DNA from: Kocuria rosea
GTDB lineage: Bacteria > Actinomycetota > Actinomycetes > Actinomycetales > Micrococcaceae
Direction of reading: 5' to 3'
Length of the DNA: 64,000 nt
NCBI RefSeq assembly: GCF_006094695.1
Contig: NZ_CP035103.1
Location: forward strand, 3,720,001 to 3,784,000
In this document: positions 8,375-16,718 of the stretch, piece by piece
How positions within the stretch are numbered: position 1 is the stretch's first letter
Layout of the letters: each line of letters begins with the position of its first letter
Notes under the pieces: model-generated
Database searches by the model: none
What the model saw: the letters and a program-made list of their open reading frames with translations, nothing else
Told to the model about the DNA's origin: nothing
Made by a program: the position numbers and the translations under genes

Positions 8375-8736
8375 GCAAGTACTACGTCAACAAGTTCCTC
8401 TACACCGTGGACCGCGACCCCGCGTGGGTGGCCCGGTACAAGGCCGACCCGGTGGCGACCATCACGGCGTGGGAGGCGGAGGTCGGGACCCGGCTCAATG
8501 CCGCGGAGCGGACCACCTGGCTCTCCTTCACCGAGGACGAGCGCCGCGCCCTGGAGACCTACGACTACGAGTGGCTGTTCGGCTACGGCGCCCACTTCTT
8601 CCTCTACCTCACCCTGTTCATCGGCCTCTTCGACGAGGACTGGGCGCAGGACCAGGGTCCGCTGTCCTACCAGCGGGACTGGGCGAAGAAGCTCGAGGCC
8701 TGGACCGGGCAGACCTACCCGTCCGTCGCCCTGTAG
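8371..8736 (+). CDS. ligA: LigA-type small subunit of the extradiol dioxygenase
   Basis: A 121-residue helical protein of the LigA family, the small subunit that covers the active site of LigB. Visible family features are MSKYYVNKFLYTVDRDP at the N-terminus and LNAAERTTWLSFTEDERRAL, with an aromatic-rich stretch (YEWLFGYGAHFFLYLTLF) in the second half. The ATG overlaps the ligB stop (ATGA), so the subunits are translationally coupled. It probably forms a heterodimer or heterotetramer with the preceding protein. Confidence 0.85.
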   Translation: MSKYYVNKFLYTVDRDPAWVARYKADPVATITAWEAEVGTRLNAAERTTWLSFTEDERRALETYDYEWLFGYGAHFFLYLTLFIGLFDEDWAQDQGPLSYQRDWAKKLEAWTGQTYPSVAL

Positions 8737-8761
8737 CCGGCCCGGACGGAACGAGGTCGCC

Positions 8762-9292
8762 GTGGACGAGGGAATCCTGCTCCTCCGGGTCCTGCTGGGC
8801 CTGGTCCTCCTGGCCCACGCCGCACAGAAGTCGCTGGGCTGGTTCCAGGGCCTGGGACTGACGGTCATGGCCGGGGCCTTCGAGTCCCTGGGGCTGCGCC
8901 CGGGGCGTGTCATGGTGCTCGTGGCCTCCATCACCGAGGCCCTGGCCGGGATCTCCCTCCTGCTCGGTGCGCTCACCCCGCTCGGGGCGGCGGCCGCGGC
9001 CGGGACGATGGCCGTGGCCGGGGCCACCTCGCAGCTCAGCGCCGGCTCGTTCTGGAACGCCCGGAAGGGCGGCGAGTACCCGTACGTGCTCGCCGTGGCC
9101 GCCCTCGTCCTGGCCTTCACCGGCGCGGGCGCCTGGTCCGTGGACGCGTGGCTCGGCGGCGTCTCGCCGGGACTGGCCCCGTTCCTCGGCGGCACCGGGA
9201 CCGGCGTGGCCGCGTTCCTGCTGGCCGCAGGCGCGGCTCTGCTCTTCCTGTGGGTCGTCCTCCGCCGCAGCCCCGCTCCTCGTCCGGGGTGA
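8762..9292 (+). CDS. DoxX-family membrane protein
   Basis: A 176-residue membrane protein of the DoxX family, with four or five helices. The first, LLLRVLLGLVLLAHAAQK, carries the family's helix signature, and FWNARKGGEYPYVLAVAAL is the typical loop-helix motif. GTG at 8762 is used, with AACGAGG upstream. DoxX proteins often sit beside oxygenases and have been linked to redox or thiol stress; here it lies 25 bases after the dioxygenase genes in the same operon. A direct catalytic role is not indicated. Confidence 0.85.
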   Translation: MDEGILLLRVLLGLVLLAHAAQKSLGWFQGLGLTVMAGAFESLGLRPGRVMVLVASITEALAGISLLLGALTPLGAAAAAGTMAVAGATSQLSAGSFWNARKGGEYPYVLAVAALVLAFTGAGAWSVDAWLGGVSPGLAPFLGGTGTGVAAFLLAAGAALLFLWVVLRRSPAPRPG

Positions 9293-9378
9293 GCCCGCCG
9301 CAGCCCGGGGGCGACCCCACCCGCACCCTCCTCGACCTTCCCGCCCGTTCCGCAGCACCCACCACCTAGGAGTCGACC

Positions 9379-10836
9379 GTGACCGCTGAAACCCGTACTC
9401 CCGCCCCCGGCCAGCCCGTCGTGTTCCGCCACGGCACCGTCCTGACGATGGACGCGTCCAAGCGGGTGCTCGCCGACGCCGACGTCCTTGTCGTCGGCGA
9501 GAACATCGAGGCCGTCGGCCACGCGCTGCAGGTGCCCGAGGGCACCTTCGAGATCGACGCCGCCGGGGGCGTGATCATGCCGGGCATGATCGACACGCAC
9601 CGGCACATGTGGCAGACCGCGATGCGCGGGTACGGCGCCGACTGGACGCTCACCCAGTACTTCGTCTGGTACTACCTGGAGCACGGGACCGCTTTCCGCC
9701 CCGAGGACATCGCCGCGGGCAACCTGCTCTCGGCCTACGACGCCCTGGACGCGGGCGTGACCACCAGCGTGGACTGGTCCCACGGGCTGAGCACCCTGGA
9801 CCATGCCGAGGCCGCGCTGGAGGCGCTCGAGGGGACCGGCGGGCGCTTCGTCTTCGCCCCCGGCAACATCTTCGCCGGACCCGCCGAGTGGACCGCCTCC
9901 CCGGACTTCAAGAACTTCGTGGAGCGGCGCAACCCGCGCTCCGACATGCTGAAGTTCCAGCTGGCCTTCGACGTCACCGGCGACCCGTCCTTCCCCGAGA
10001 AGGGCGCCTTCGAGGTGGCCCGGGAACTGGACCTCCCCGTGACCACGCACGCCGGGGTCTGGGGCGCCACCAACGACGACGGCGTGCGGCTCATGCACGA
10101 GCACGGCTTCATGACCCCCGGCACGGTCTACGTCCACGCCGCGACCCTCAGCCACGACTCCTACCAGCGCATCGGCGCCACGGGCGGGTCCGTGTCCCTC
10201 TCCACGGAGAGCGAGCAGAGCTGCGGCCAGGGTTACCCGCCGTCCTGGGTGCTGCGCCAGCACGACATCCCGATGTCGCTGTCCATCGACACGAGCGTGT
10301 GGTTCAGCAGCGACCTGTTCGTCGCGATGCGCGCCACGCTCGGCGCCGACCGCTCCTACGAGCACCTGCGCGCCCACGAGGCCGGCGAGACCGTGACGCA
10401 CTCAGCCCTGCGCGCCGAGCACGTCGTCGAATGGGCCACCCGCGGCGGGGCCACCGCGCTGTCCCTGGACCACGCGGTGGGCAGCCTCGAGCCCGGGAAG
10501 AAGGCCGACGTGGTGCTCATCAAGAACGACACCTCACCCGCGTCCTTCCCGATGCTCAACCCGTACGGTCACGTGGCGCTGCAGGCCGGCCGCGGCGACG
10601 TGCACACCGTCCTGGTCAACGGCCGGACGGTCAAGCACGAGCACCGCCTGCTCGACGTCGACCTGCGGTCCCTGCGCTCGAAGGTCGAGGCGACCGTGGA
10701 GCACCTGCGCTCGACCCTCGGGGAGGAGGCCTGGGCGAAGGGCATGAACCCCGACATCCCCGAGACCAAGATCCTGGACAACCCGTACATGTACACCGAC
10801 TACCGGGACGCCTCCACGCACGCGAAGGCGACCTGA
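9379..10836 (+). CDS. Amidohydrolase-superfamily deaminase/hydrolase
   Basis: A 485-residue metal-dependent hydrolase close to the cytosine deaminase/chlorohydrolase (TRZ/ATZ) branch. An N-terminal beta-sandwich region is followed by the metal motif GMIDTHRHMWQT (about residue 70), VTTHAGVWG (about 218), VHAATLS (about 253) and the late aspartate in LSIDTSVWFSS (about 302). The C-terminal LEPGKKADVVLIKND is the usual composite-domain strand. GTG at 9379 is the likely start. It ends the ring-cleavage operon after an 86-base gap. It could remove an amino group or open a lactone or amide before or after ring cleavage; the substrate is unknown. Confidence 0.88.
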   Translation: MTAETRTPAPGQPVVFRHGTVLTMDASKRVLADADVLVVGENIEAVGHALQVPEGTFEIDAAGGVIMPGMIDTHRHMWQTAMRGYGADWTLTQYFVWYYLEHGTAFRPEDIAAGNLLSAYDALDAGVTTSVDWSHGLSTLDHAEAALEALEGTGGRFVFAPGNIFAGPAEWTASPDFKNFVERRNPRSDMLKFQLAFDVTGDPSFPEKGAFEVARELDLPVTTHAGVWGATNDDGVRLMHEHGFMTPGTVYVHAATLSHDSYQRIGATGGSVSLSTESEQSCGQGYPPSWVLRQHDIPMSLSIDTSVWFSSDLFVAMRATLGADRSYEHLRAHEAGETVTHSALRAEHVVEWATRGGATALSLDHAVGSLEPGKKADVVLIKNDTSPASFPMLNPYGHVALQAGRGDVHTVLVNGRTVKHEHRLLDVDLRSLRSKVEATVEHLRSTLGEEAWAKGMNPDIPETKILDNPYMYTDYRDASTHAKAT

Positions 10837-10864
10837 GGGACCCCGTGCGGCAGCCGACGCGGCG

Positions 10865-10870
10865 GTAGAA
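10865..10870 (+). promoter_or_regulatory. Likely -10 box (TAGAAT) before the 10909 gene
   Basis: TAGAAT fits the actinobacterial TANNNT -10 pattern and lies 39 bases before the chosen ATG at 10909. Its presence argues against the earlier in-frame ATG at 10870, which would overlap the box. No clear -35 hexamer is visible. Confidence 0.4.
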
Positions 10871-10908
10871 TGGGCGCCCAACTCGCACGTGGTCGTTCGG
10901 GGGCCGTC

Positions 10909-11730
10909 ATGAACAACACCGGGAGCAGCAGCGGAGCCGCCGTCTGGGTGGTGGCCCTGATCGCCGTTGTGGTCGCCGTCGGCCTGTTCCGGTTCGTGCT
11001 CCTCGGCGGGGTGGCCCTCCTCGGCCTGGTCCTGCTCGGCCTGCTGATCTGGCTCAGCGCCGGTGTCATCACGAGCCGGACCCGCGCCGCCGGGCAGGAC
11101 GCGCCCGAGGACGACGACGCCGGGCCGCCGCTCGCCGGCCCGCAGACCGGGCGGACGTCGGTGGAGGAGGCTCGGGCGGCCGGGGCGTCCAACATGCGCA
11201 CGGCCTGGATCTCGTGGCACCTCCGCTCCCTGCCCCCGCCGGAGGACTCCCGGGATCCCCGGCTCCTCACGGGCACCCTGTCCGTGGTGCCGCAGGCGGA
11301 CTGGGACGTGGACCGGCTCCGCACGCACGGCCGCGCGCTGTGGTCCCTGCGCCGCGGCGCCCGGCGGCACGACCTGCTCGACCAGCTGGACGCCCGCCTG
11401 GACCGGGTGGTCGCCATGATCTCCGACCTGACGGACGCCGAGTTCGACACCGCCCTCGGCCAGGTCAACGACCAGTACCTGTACCACCCGGACCGGCAGG
11501 TCCGCACCGCCTACCTGGAGGGCGGCGCCCTGGGTGTGGACCTCATCATGGACGCCGTGACCGCCGCCCGGGCCCAGGCTCGCGAGGACGCCGCCACGAG
11601 GGCCGCCGCGGAGGCCCTGGCCCAGCAGCGCACCGCCGCGCTCCGCGCCCTGCGGGAGACCCACCACCCCACCGCGGGCCGGGACGCCCGCGCCGCCTGG
11701 GATGAACAGGCCCGGAAGCTCGAGGAGTGA
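10909..11730 (+). CDS. Hypothetical membrane-anchored protein
   Basis: A 273-residue protein I do not recognise. Residues 9-55 hold two adjacent hydrophobic helices (VWVVALIAVVVAVGLF and LLGGVALLGLVLLGLLIW), then an acidic linker (APEDDDAG) and a soluble, mostly helical C-terminal region rich in Ala, Arg and Asp. An alternative start at 10870 would add 13 residues but overlaps a likely -10 box. It is convergent with the AraC-family gene and seems to be a single-gene unit. The soluble part probably faces the cytoplasm. Confidence 0.65.
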   Translation: MNNTGSSSGAAVWVVALIAVVVAVGLFRFVLLGGVALLGLVLLGLLIWLSAGVITSRTRAAGQDAPEDDDAGPPLAGPQTGRTSVEEARAAGASNMRTAWISWHLRSLPPPEDSRDPRLLTGTLSVVPQADWDVDRLRTHGRALWSLRRGARRHDLLDQLDARLDRVVAMISDLTDAEFDTALGQVNDQYLYHPDRQVRTAYLEGGALGVDLIMDAVTAARAQAREDAATRAAAEALAQQRTAALRALRETHHPTAGRDARAAWDEQARKLEE

Positions 11731-11746
11731 CCCGCGCCGGCCGGCA

Positions 11747-12694
11747 CTACCGGTCGAGGACCTCCCGGGGGTTGACCCCGTAGACGCGGCGGTAGGCCGC
11801 CGCGAAGCGGCCCTGGTGGGCGAAGCCCCACCGCAGCGCGATCTCCCGCACCGTGTCCCCCGCGGACGGATCGCCCGCGACCAGGTCCGCGTGGGCCGCC
11901 GCCAGGCGCGCCCGGCGCAGGTACTGCAGCGGGTGCAGGCCCAGCGGGTGGTTGGCACGGAACGCCCGGACGAGCGCGGGCGTGGTGGTTCCCGCCGCAC
12001 GGGCGGCGTCCTCCACGCTGATGGGCAGGGACGCGTGGTCGTCGAGGAACCGGGCCGCGATCCGGTACCGGCGGGCCTGGGCCTCCATGGAGAGGGTCCG
12101 CTCCCGCGGGTCCCCGGCCAGCGGGAAGCACTCCAGGGCGGCCACGGCCAGGTGACGGGTGAGGTCGGCGCGGACGAGGTCCGCGTCGAAGGCGCCGGAG
12201 TTCACGGCCTCGCGGGCGACCCGTGACAGCCGGGTCCAGTACTCGCCCAGCCGAGGACTGACCGGCTCCACGGAGGCGAAGCGCACCGGCAGTCCGTCCG
12301 TGCCGTAGACGGTCTCGGCGACCTCCTGCAGCAGCCGGGGCGCGAGGTTGATGTTGGTGACCCGCACCGCGGCGCCCACGACGAGGACCGGGTCGCCGGG
12401 GCGGAACAGCGCCGGCCCCCGCGTCCCGCTGCCGGTCTCGTCGCGGGTCCGCCAGTCGTAGCGGGCCGCGCGCACGTCCGCGGCACAGAACACCTCGGTC
12501 TCGCCCCACGCGGAGTAGGCGCCGTCGAGGTCGAGCTGGACCACGGTGAGGCTGTCGTCGCCGTCGTGGCGCTGCTGGTAGCTGAAGGCCTCGCCGATGG
12601 GCTCGAAGGAGAAGGGCACGCCGACGTCCTGGAACAGTGCCCGCACCGCCTCCGAACTGGTGACCGTCGCCTCGTGGCGCACGACGCCGCTCAT
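11747..12694 (-). CDS. AraC-family transcriptional regulator
   Basis: A 315-residue regulator with an unknown N-terminal sensor region (about 1-205) and a C-terminal AraC double helix-turn-helix. The second HTH ends in the family signature IALRWGFAHQGRFAAAYRRV YGVNPRE (written here in two parts). ATG at 12694 is used because upstream extension runs into promoter-like DNA; its ribosome site is weak. It lies downstream of the flavoprotein gene but is separated from it by strong hairpins, so it is probably transcribed on its own. Target genes are not evident. Confidence 0.88.
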   Translation of the reverse strand: MSGVVRHEATVTSSEAVRALFQDVGVPFSFEPIGEAFSYQQRHDGDDSLTVVQLDLDGAYSAWGETEVFCAADVRAARYDWRTRDETGSGTRGPALFRPGDPVLVVGAAVRVTNINLAPRLLQEVAETVYGTDGLPVRFASVEPVSPRLGEYWTRLSRVAREAVNSGAFDADLVRADLTRHLAVAALECFPLAGDPRERTLSMEAQARRYRIAARFLDDHASLPISVEDAARAAGTTTPALVRAFRANHPLGLHPLQYLRRARLAAAHADLVAGDPSAGDTVREIALRWGFAHQGRFAAAYRRVYGVNPREVLDR

Positions 12695-12856
12695 CGCGGG
12701 CCGCCGACCGAGGACGTCACCGGCGGAGCGGCCGGAGGGAGAGCGGGCAGAGGAGCAGAAGCCCGATGGTGGGCAGGCATGAGATGTCCTTCCTGGGCCA
12801 CAGCGCGCGGGCCGACCGCGGCGGGCCATCTCCATCATCACCTCGACCGGGGCACC

Positions 12857-12938
12857 GGACAATCCCCTCCCACCGGGGAGTTGTCCCGGCCGCCCGCGGA
12901 CGGGGCGCCGGAACGGTCGATCCGTCCCGGCGCCCCGT
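12857..12938 (-). terminator. Two strong hairpins after the flavoprotein monooxygenase gene
   Basis: The nearer hairpin pairs ACGGGGCGCCGG (12900-12911) with CCGGCGCCCCGT (12927-12938), a perfect 12-bp stem. The second pairs GGACAATCCCC (12857-12867) with GGGGAGTTGTCC (12875-12886), with one bulge. Both lie just 3' of the minus-strand monooxygenase gene. Neither has a clear T tract, as is common for GC-rich terminators. Confidence 0.6.
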
Positions 12939-12957
12939 CAACGCGCCCGGGCCGGCA

Positions 12958-14766
12958 TCACCGGGGGTGGTGGGACTCCGCGAGCTCGAACACCGGGGTG
13001 GGAAGGCCCTCCATCCGGGCCTTGAGCTGCAGGGCGAGGTACTTGGAGTAGTGCCTGCTCTGGTGCAGGTTCCCGCCGTGGATCCAGAGATTCTCCACGT
13101 TGGTGGGCTTCCACATGTTCCGCAGCTCGCCCTCCCAGGGCCCGGGGTCCCGGGTGGTGTCGGAGCCGTAGCCCCAGCACTTGCCCACCCGGTCGGCGAC
13201 CTCCGGGGAGATCAGGTCCGCGAGCCACTCGTTCATGGACCCGTAGCCGGTGGCGTGGACGACCAGGTCCGCCGGCAGCTCGGTCCCGTCGTCGAGCACC
13301 ACCGCGTCCTCCGTGAGCCGGTCGACCTGGCCGGTGGCCAGCTGGACCCGCCCGTCGATGATCAGCTGCGAGGCGCCCACGTCGATGTAGTACCCGGAGC
13401 CCCGGCGCAGGTACTTCAGGAACAGCCCGGAGCCGTCCTCCCCGAAGTCGAGGTCGAAGCCGGCCGCCTCGAGCGCGTCGTAGAACTCGCGGTCCCGCTC
13501 GGCCATCGCCTCGAACGCGGGCCGCTGGACGTCCGGCAGGACCCGGTACGGCCAGGACGCGAACAGCATGTCCGCCTTCTCCGTGGTGATGCCGGCCTCC
13601 AGCGCGTCCTCGGAGTAGAGCGGCTTCAGGACGAGGTCCATGAGCGACTCGCTGCGGGAGATGTGGGTCGAGGAGCGCTGGACCATGGTGACCTCGGCCC
13701 CGTGCTCCCAGAGGTCCGCGCAGATGTCGTGGGCGGAGTTGTTGGACCCGATGACCACGGCCCGCTTGCCCGCCCAGTCGTCGCCGCCGGCGTGGGCGGA
13801 GGAGTGGTGCTGCGCGCCCCGGAAGACGTCGGCGCCCGGGAAGTCGGGGATCCTCGGGTACCCGGAGACGCCCAGCGCGAAGACCAGCTGGGTGGGGTGC
13901 AGCACGACCTCCTCGCCGTCGCGGTCGACGACGACGGTCCAGGTCCCGGTCTGCTCGTCCCACTCGGCCGACCGGCACTCGGTCCTCGCCCAGTAGTTCA
14001 GCTCCATGATGTCGGCGTAGTGCATCAGCCAGTCGGCGACTTTGTCCTTGGCAGGGAACACCGGCCAGTCGTCCGGGAACGGCAGGTAGGGCATGTGGTC
14101 GTACCAGACCGGGTCGTGCAGGTGCAGGGACTTGTAGCGGTTGCGCCAGGCGTCCCCGGCCTTCTCGTGCTTGTCCACCACGATCGTGGGGATGCCGAGG
14201 CGCTGCAGCCGCGCGGCCAGGCCGATCCCGCCCTGGCCGCCGCCGACGACGAGGCAGTACGGCTGCTCCGTCCGGCCGAGGGCCTCCTCCCGCGCCCGGC
14301 GCCGCTCCAGCCAGGTGGTGCGCTCGCGGGTGATCTCGTGGACCACCCCGCGGTCCCGGCGCGGCCCCTTCTGCTCCTCGAAGCCGCGCAGGTCCTGCAG
14401 GGTGGTCAGCAGGGTCCACGCCTTCCCGTCGCGCAGCCGCAGGTAGCCCCACCCGGAGCCGGCGGAGGTCTCGAAGCGCACCCAGCACTCCGTCACCCCG
14501 TCCGCCTCGGTGGGCTCGCCCTCGACCTCCCACCCGGAGGGCCGGACGTGCGGCAGGGTCTGCGCGAGCATCCGGCAGATCTGCTCGCGGCCCTCCAGTG
14601 TCTTCAGGTTCCAGGTGAACGCCAGGAAGTCGCGCCAGTAGCTCTCCTCCGCGAACAGCTCAGCCGCGGCGTCCGCGTTGCCGGCCGCGAGGGCGTCCTC
14701 CAGGGCGGCCAGCCAGGAGCGGGCGGTGTCCGTGCCGGCTCCCACGCCGGTGTCGATCGTGGTCAT
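12958..14766 (-). CDS. NTF2-like/flavin-containing monooxygenase fusion
   Basis: A 602-residue FAD- and NADPH-dependent oxidoreductase with an N-terminal NTF2/SnoaL-like domain (about 1-140). The FAD-binding motif CLVVGGGQGGIGLAARL is near residue 170, the FMO-type FRGAQHHSSAH near 320, and a second nucleotide site VVIGSNNSAHDICADL near 338, where the usual GxGxxG is GSNNSA. The late motif LVVHATGYGSMNEW is typical of Baeyer-Villiger/FMO enzymes. Family members oxygenate ketones, amines or sulfur compounds; the substrate is not known. It is divergent from a GAF-domain activator, the likely regulator. The start at 14766 follows GAGGAACC. Confidence 0.85.
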   Translation of the reverse strand: MTTIDTGVGAGTDTARSWLAALEDALAAGNADAAAELFAEESYWRDFLAFTWNLKTLEGREQICRMLAQTLPHVRPSGWEVEGEPTEADGVTECWVRFETSAGSGWGYLRLRDGKAWTLLTTLQDLRGFEEQKGPRRDRGVVHEITRERTTWLERRRAREEALGRTEQPYCLVVGGGQGGIGLAARLQRLGIPTIVVDKHEKAGDAWRNRYKSLHLHDPVWYDHMPYLPFPDDWPVFPAKDKVADWLMHYADIMELNYWARTECRSAEWDEQTGTWTVVVDRDGEEVVLHPTQLVFALGVSGYPRIPDFPGADVFRGAQHHSSAHAGGDDWAGKRAVVIGSNNSAHDICADLWEHGAEVTMVQRSSTHISRSESLMDLVLKPLYSEDALEAGITTEKADMLFASWPYRVLPDVQRPAFEAMAERDREFYDALEAAGFDLDFGEDGSGLFLKYLRRGSGYYIDVGASQLIIDGRVQLATGQVDRLTEDAVVLDDGTELPADLVVHATGYGSMNEWLADLISPEVADRVGKCWGYGSDTTRDPGPWEGELRNMWKPTNVENLWIHGGNLHQSRHYSKYLALQLKARMEGLPTPVFELAESHHPR

Positions 14767-14927
14767 GGTTCCTCCTCGGTGTACGCCGGACGCCCAGTGG
14801 CATAGGGTCCGATGTGATGCGTGTCACCACTGTGGGGCCGAGGGGGTTTCCCCGGCGTTGCATCAGGACGGACGCCGTGACGGGCCCCGTGACATCGGGA
14901 CGGACGCAGAGGACGGAGGAGCGCGCT

Positions 14928-16031
14928 GTGGACAGCTGCGGATCGGCGAGGACACCGGAACGGGTGCGTTCGGCGTGGGAGCGGTGCGCCGCCCGGGGCA
15001 TGTCCCGCGACCTGGACGGCCCGCGGGAGGTGCTCCCGGACCACGAGGTCGAGCAGCTGCGCGCACTCTCCCCACTGGGGGCGCACGTCGACGTCGTCGC
15101 CGACCTCCTGGGCGTCGTCCGTGATGCCGCCGAGGCCCGGGTCGCCGTCCTCACGGGCCCCGACGGCACCGTGCTGTGGCGGCGCGGGGGACGCTCGCCG
15201 CTGGGACGCGCCGACGGGCTCGGCTTCGTCGAGGGCGCCGGCTGGGACGAGCACGGCGTGGGCACCAACGCGATCGCCCAGGCGCTGCGCAGCGGGGCCG
15301 CGGAGGAGCTGCGGGGCACGGAGCACTTCGCCCGGTCCCACAGCGCCTGGGACTGCACGTCCGCCCCGGTGCGCCACCCGGGCAGCGGGGAGGTGCTCGG
15401 CGTCATCGACCTGTCCGGGCCGCGGGGCACCGCCACCCCGGACACCAGGGCCCTGGTCCGCTCGGCCGCGCGCGTCGTCGAGACGCTGCTCGCCGCCCGG
15501 ACGGACCCACGGCACCCCGCTGGCACGACCGGCACGCCTCCCCTGGAGCTGCGCCTGCTCGCCGAGCCGGCCGCGGCCCGGGTGGGCGGCGGGGACTGGT
15601 TCCCCCTGCCGACGCGCTCTGCGGAGATCCTCGCGCTGCTCAGCCTGCGCGAGCGCGGGTGGAGCGCCGAGGAGATGGCCTACGAGCTCTACGGCGAGCA
15701 CGGCACCCCCGGCACGGTCCGCACGGAGATCCACCGGGTCCGCCGCCGGCTCGGGGCGGTGATCACCACCGGCCCCTACCGCTTCGCCGATCCGTCCGCC
15801 GTCACCAGCGACGTCCTGCAGCTGCGGACCGCCCTCGAGCAGGGCGAGGTGACCCGGGCCCTGAACATCTACCGGCAGCCGCTGCTGCGCTCCTCCGACC
15901 TGCTCACCATCGAGGAGTGGCGCTCCGAGCTGGACCGGGAGACCGCCGAGGCCGTGCGGCGCAGCGGCGACGCCCGGATCGAGACCCGCTGGTCCCACAC
16001 CGAGATGGGCCACGCCTACCGGCGCGGATGA
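14928..16031 (+). CDS. GAF-domain transcriptional regulator
   Basis: A 367-residue regulator with a GAF sensor domain (about residues 50-200; GTNAIAQALRSG and GVIDLSGPRG are typical of AcoR-like sensors) and a C-terminal winged-helix-like region (SLRERGWSAEEMAYELYG, then RTEIHRVRRRLG). It lacks the central AAA+ sigma-54 activator domain of AcoR, as in many actinobacterial members. The GTG at 14928 is preceded by GGAGGA; an ATG at 14814 is possible but would cover the divergent promoter. It faces the flavin monooxygenase gene, which it probably activates in response to that enzyme's substrate. Confidence 0.85.
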   Translation: MDSCGSARTPERVRSAWERCAARGMSRDLDGPREVLPDHEVEQLRALSPLGAHVDVVADLLGVVRDAAEARVAVLTGPDGTVLWRRGGRSPLGRADGLGFVEGAGWDEHGVGTNAIAQALRSGAAEELRGTEHFARSHSAWDCTSAPVRHPGSGEVLGVIDLSGPRGTATPDTRALVRSAARVVETLLAARTDPRHPAGTTGTPPLELRLLAEPAAARVGGGDWFPLPTRSAEILALLSLRERGWSAEEMAYELYGEHGTPGTVRTEIHRVRRRLGAVITTGPYRFADPSAVTSDVLQLRTALEQGEVTRALNIYRQPLLRSSDLLTIEEWRSELDRETAEAVRRSGDARIETRWSHTEMGHAYRRG

Positions 16032-16202
16032 GCCGGGACGGGGGCACGACGGCGCCGACCGGACCGGCCGGATGCCGGCGCTCCCCCGCACCGTTCACGA
16101 CCCCTGTGAACGTCGGTGAATCCGGTGAATCTCGCTCCGGGCGGGGCTCCGACCTGAGACCTCCGGCCACGGTGCGTCCGGGCTCGTCGTCCGGAGCGGG
16201 CC

Positions 16203-16613
16203 TCATTCCCGGGTCGTCACGATCGGGTCCGCCCACACGATGTTCCACCGGTGGCCGTCCGGGTCGGCGAACACCCGGTGGCTCGTGTAGCTGTCATCCT
16301 TGCGGTGCCCCGCGGTGGCGCCGGCGGCGACCGCCCGCTCGACCAGGGCGTCGACCTCCTCGGGGATGTCGACGAGCAGGGCGAAGCTGCCGCTCACCGT
16401 CCGGCGGGGATCCGCGAGCTCCTGGTCCTCGCCGACGGCCTGCTGCATGAACCGCCGCTCGACGAGCGTGACCCCGAAGTCCTCCCCGAGGTCCAGGATC
16501 AGGCTGTGCCCCTCGGCCATGCCGGGGGCCGTCCGCCAGCCCAGGGCCTGGTAGAAGGACCGCGAGCGCTCCAGGTCGGCGACGGGGATGTGGGGGAAGA
16601 ACTTGTACGCCAC
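16203..16613 (-). CDS. VOC (glyoxalase/bleomycin-resistance) family protein
   Basis: A 136-residue single-domain VOC protein. It begins VAYKFFPHIPVADLERSRSF, the usual first strand and helix of the fold, and ends with the second-repeat motif RVFADPDGHRWNIVW. GTG at 16613 gives the standard family start and has AGGAG five bases upstream; an ATG at 16650 would add 12 residues and also has a purine-rich leader. Such proteins bind metals and act as dioxygenases, isomerases or antibiotic-binding proteins. No function is assigned. Confidence 0.82.
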   Translation of the reverse strand: MAYKFFPHIPVADLERSRSFYQALGWRTAPGMAEGHSLILDLGEDFGVTLVERRFMQQAVGEDQELADPRRTVSGSFALLVDIPEEVDALVERAVAAGATAGHRKDDSYTSHRVFADPDGHRWNIVWADPIVTTRE

Positions 16614-16718
16614 GGGAACTCCTGGAGCTTCGGCGGGCCGGGTCTCCATGCTCCCCCCGCCCTCCGATCGGCACAACGGTGTGACCGCCCCGTTGCGGTG
16701 CACGGTGGGCGGCACCGT

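Noticed and set aside
8155..10401. 748-codon minus-strand frame opposite the amidohydrolase and DoxX genes
   Set aside because: Composition artefact of GC-rich coding DNA on the other strand; the plus-strand proteins have complete family motifs.
12766..14805. 679-codon plus-strand frame opposite the flavoprotein monooxygenase
   Set aside because: Low-complexity Gly/Pro/Val product without motifs; the minus-strand enzyme is unambiguous.
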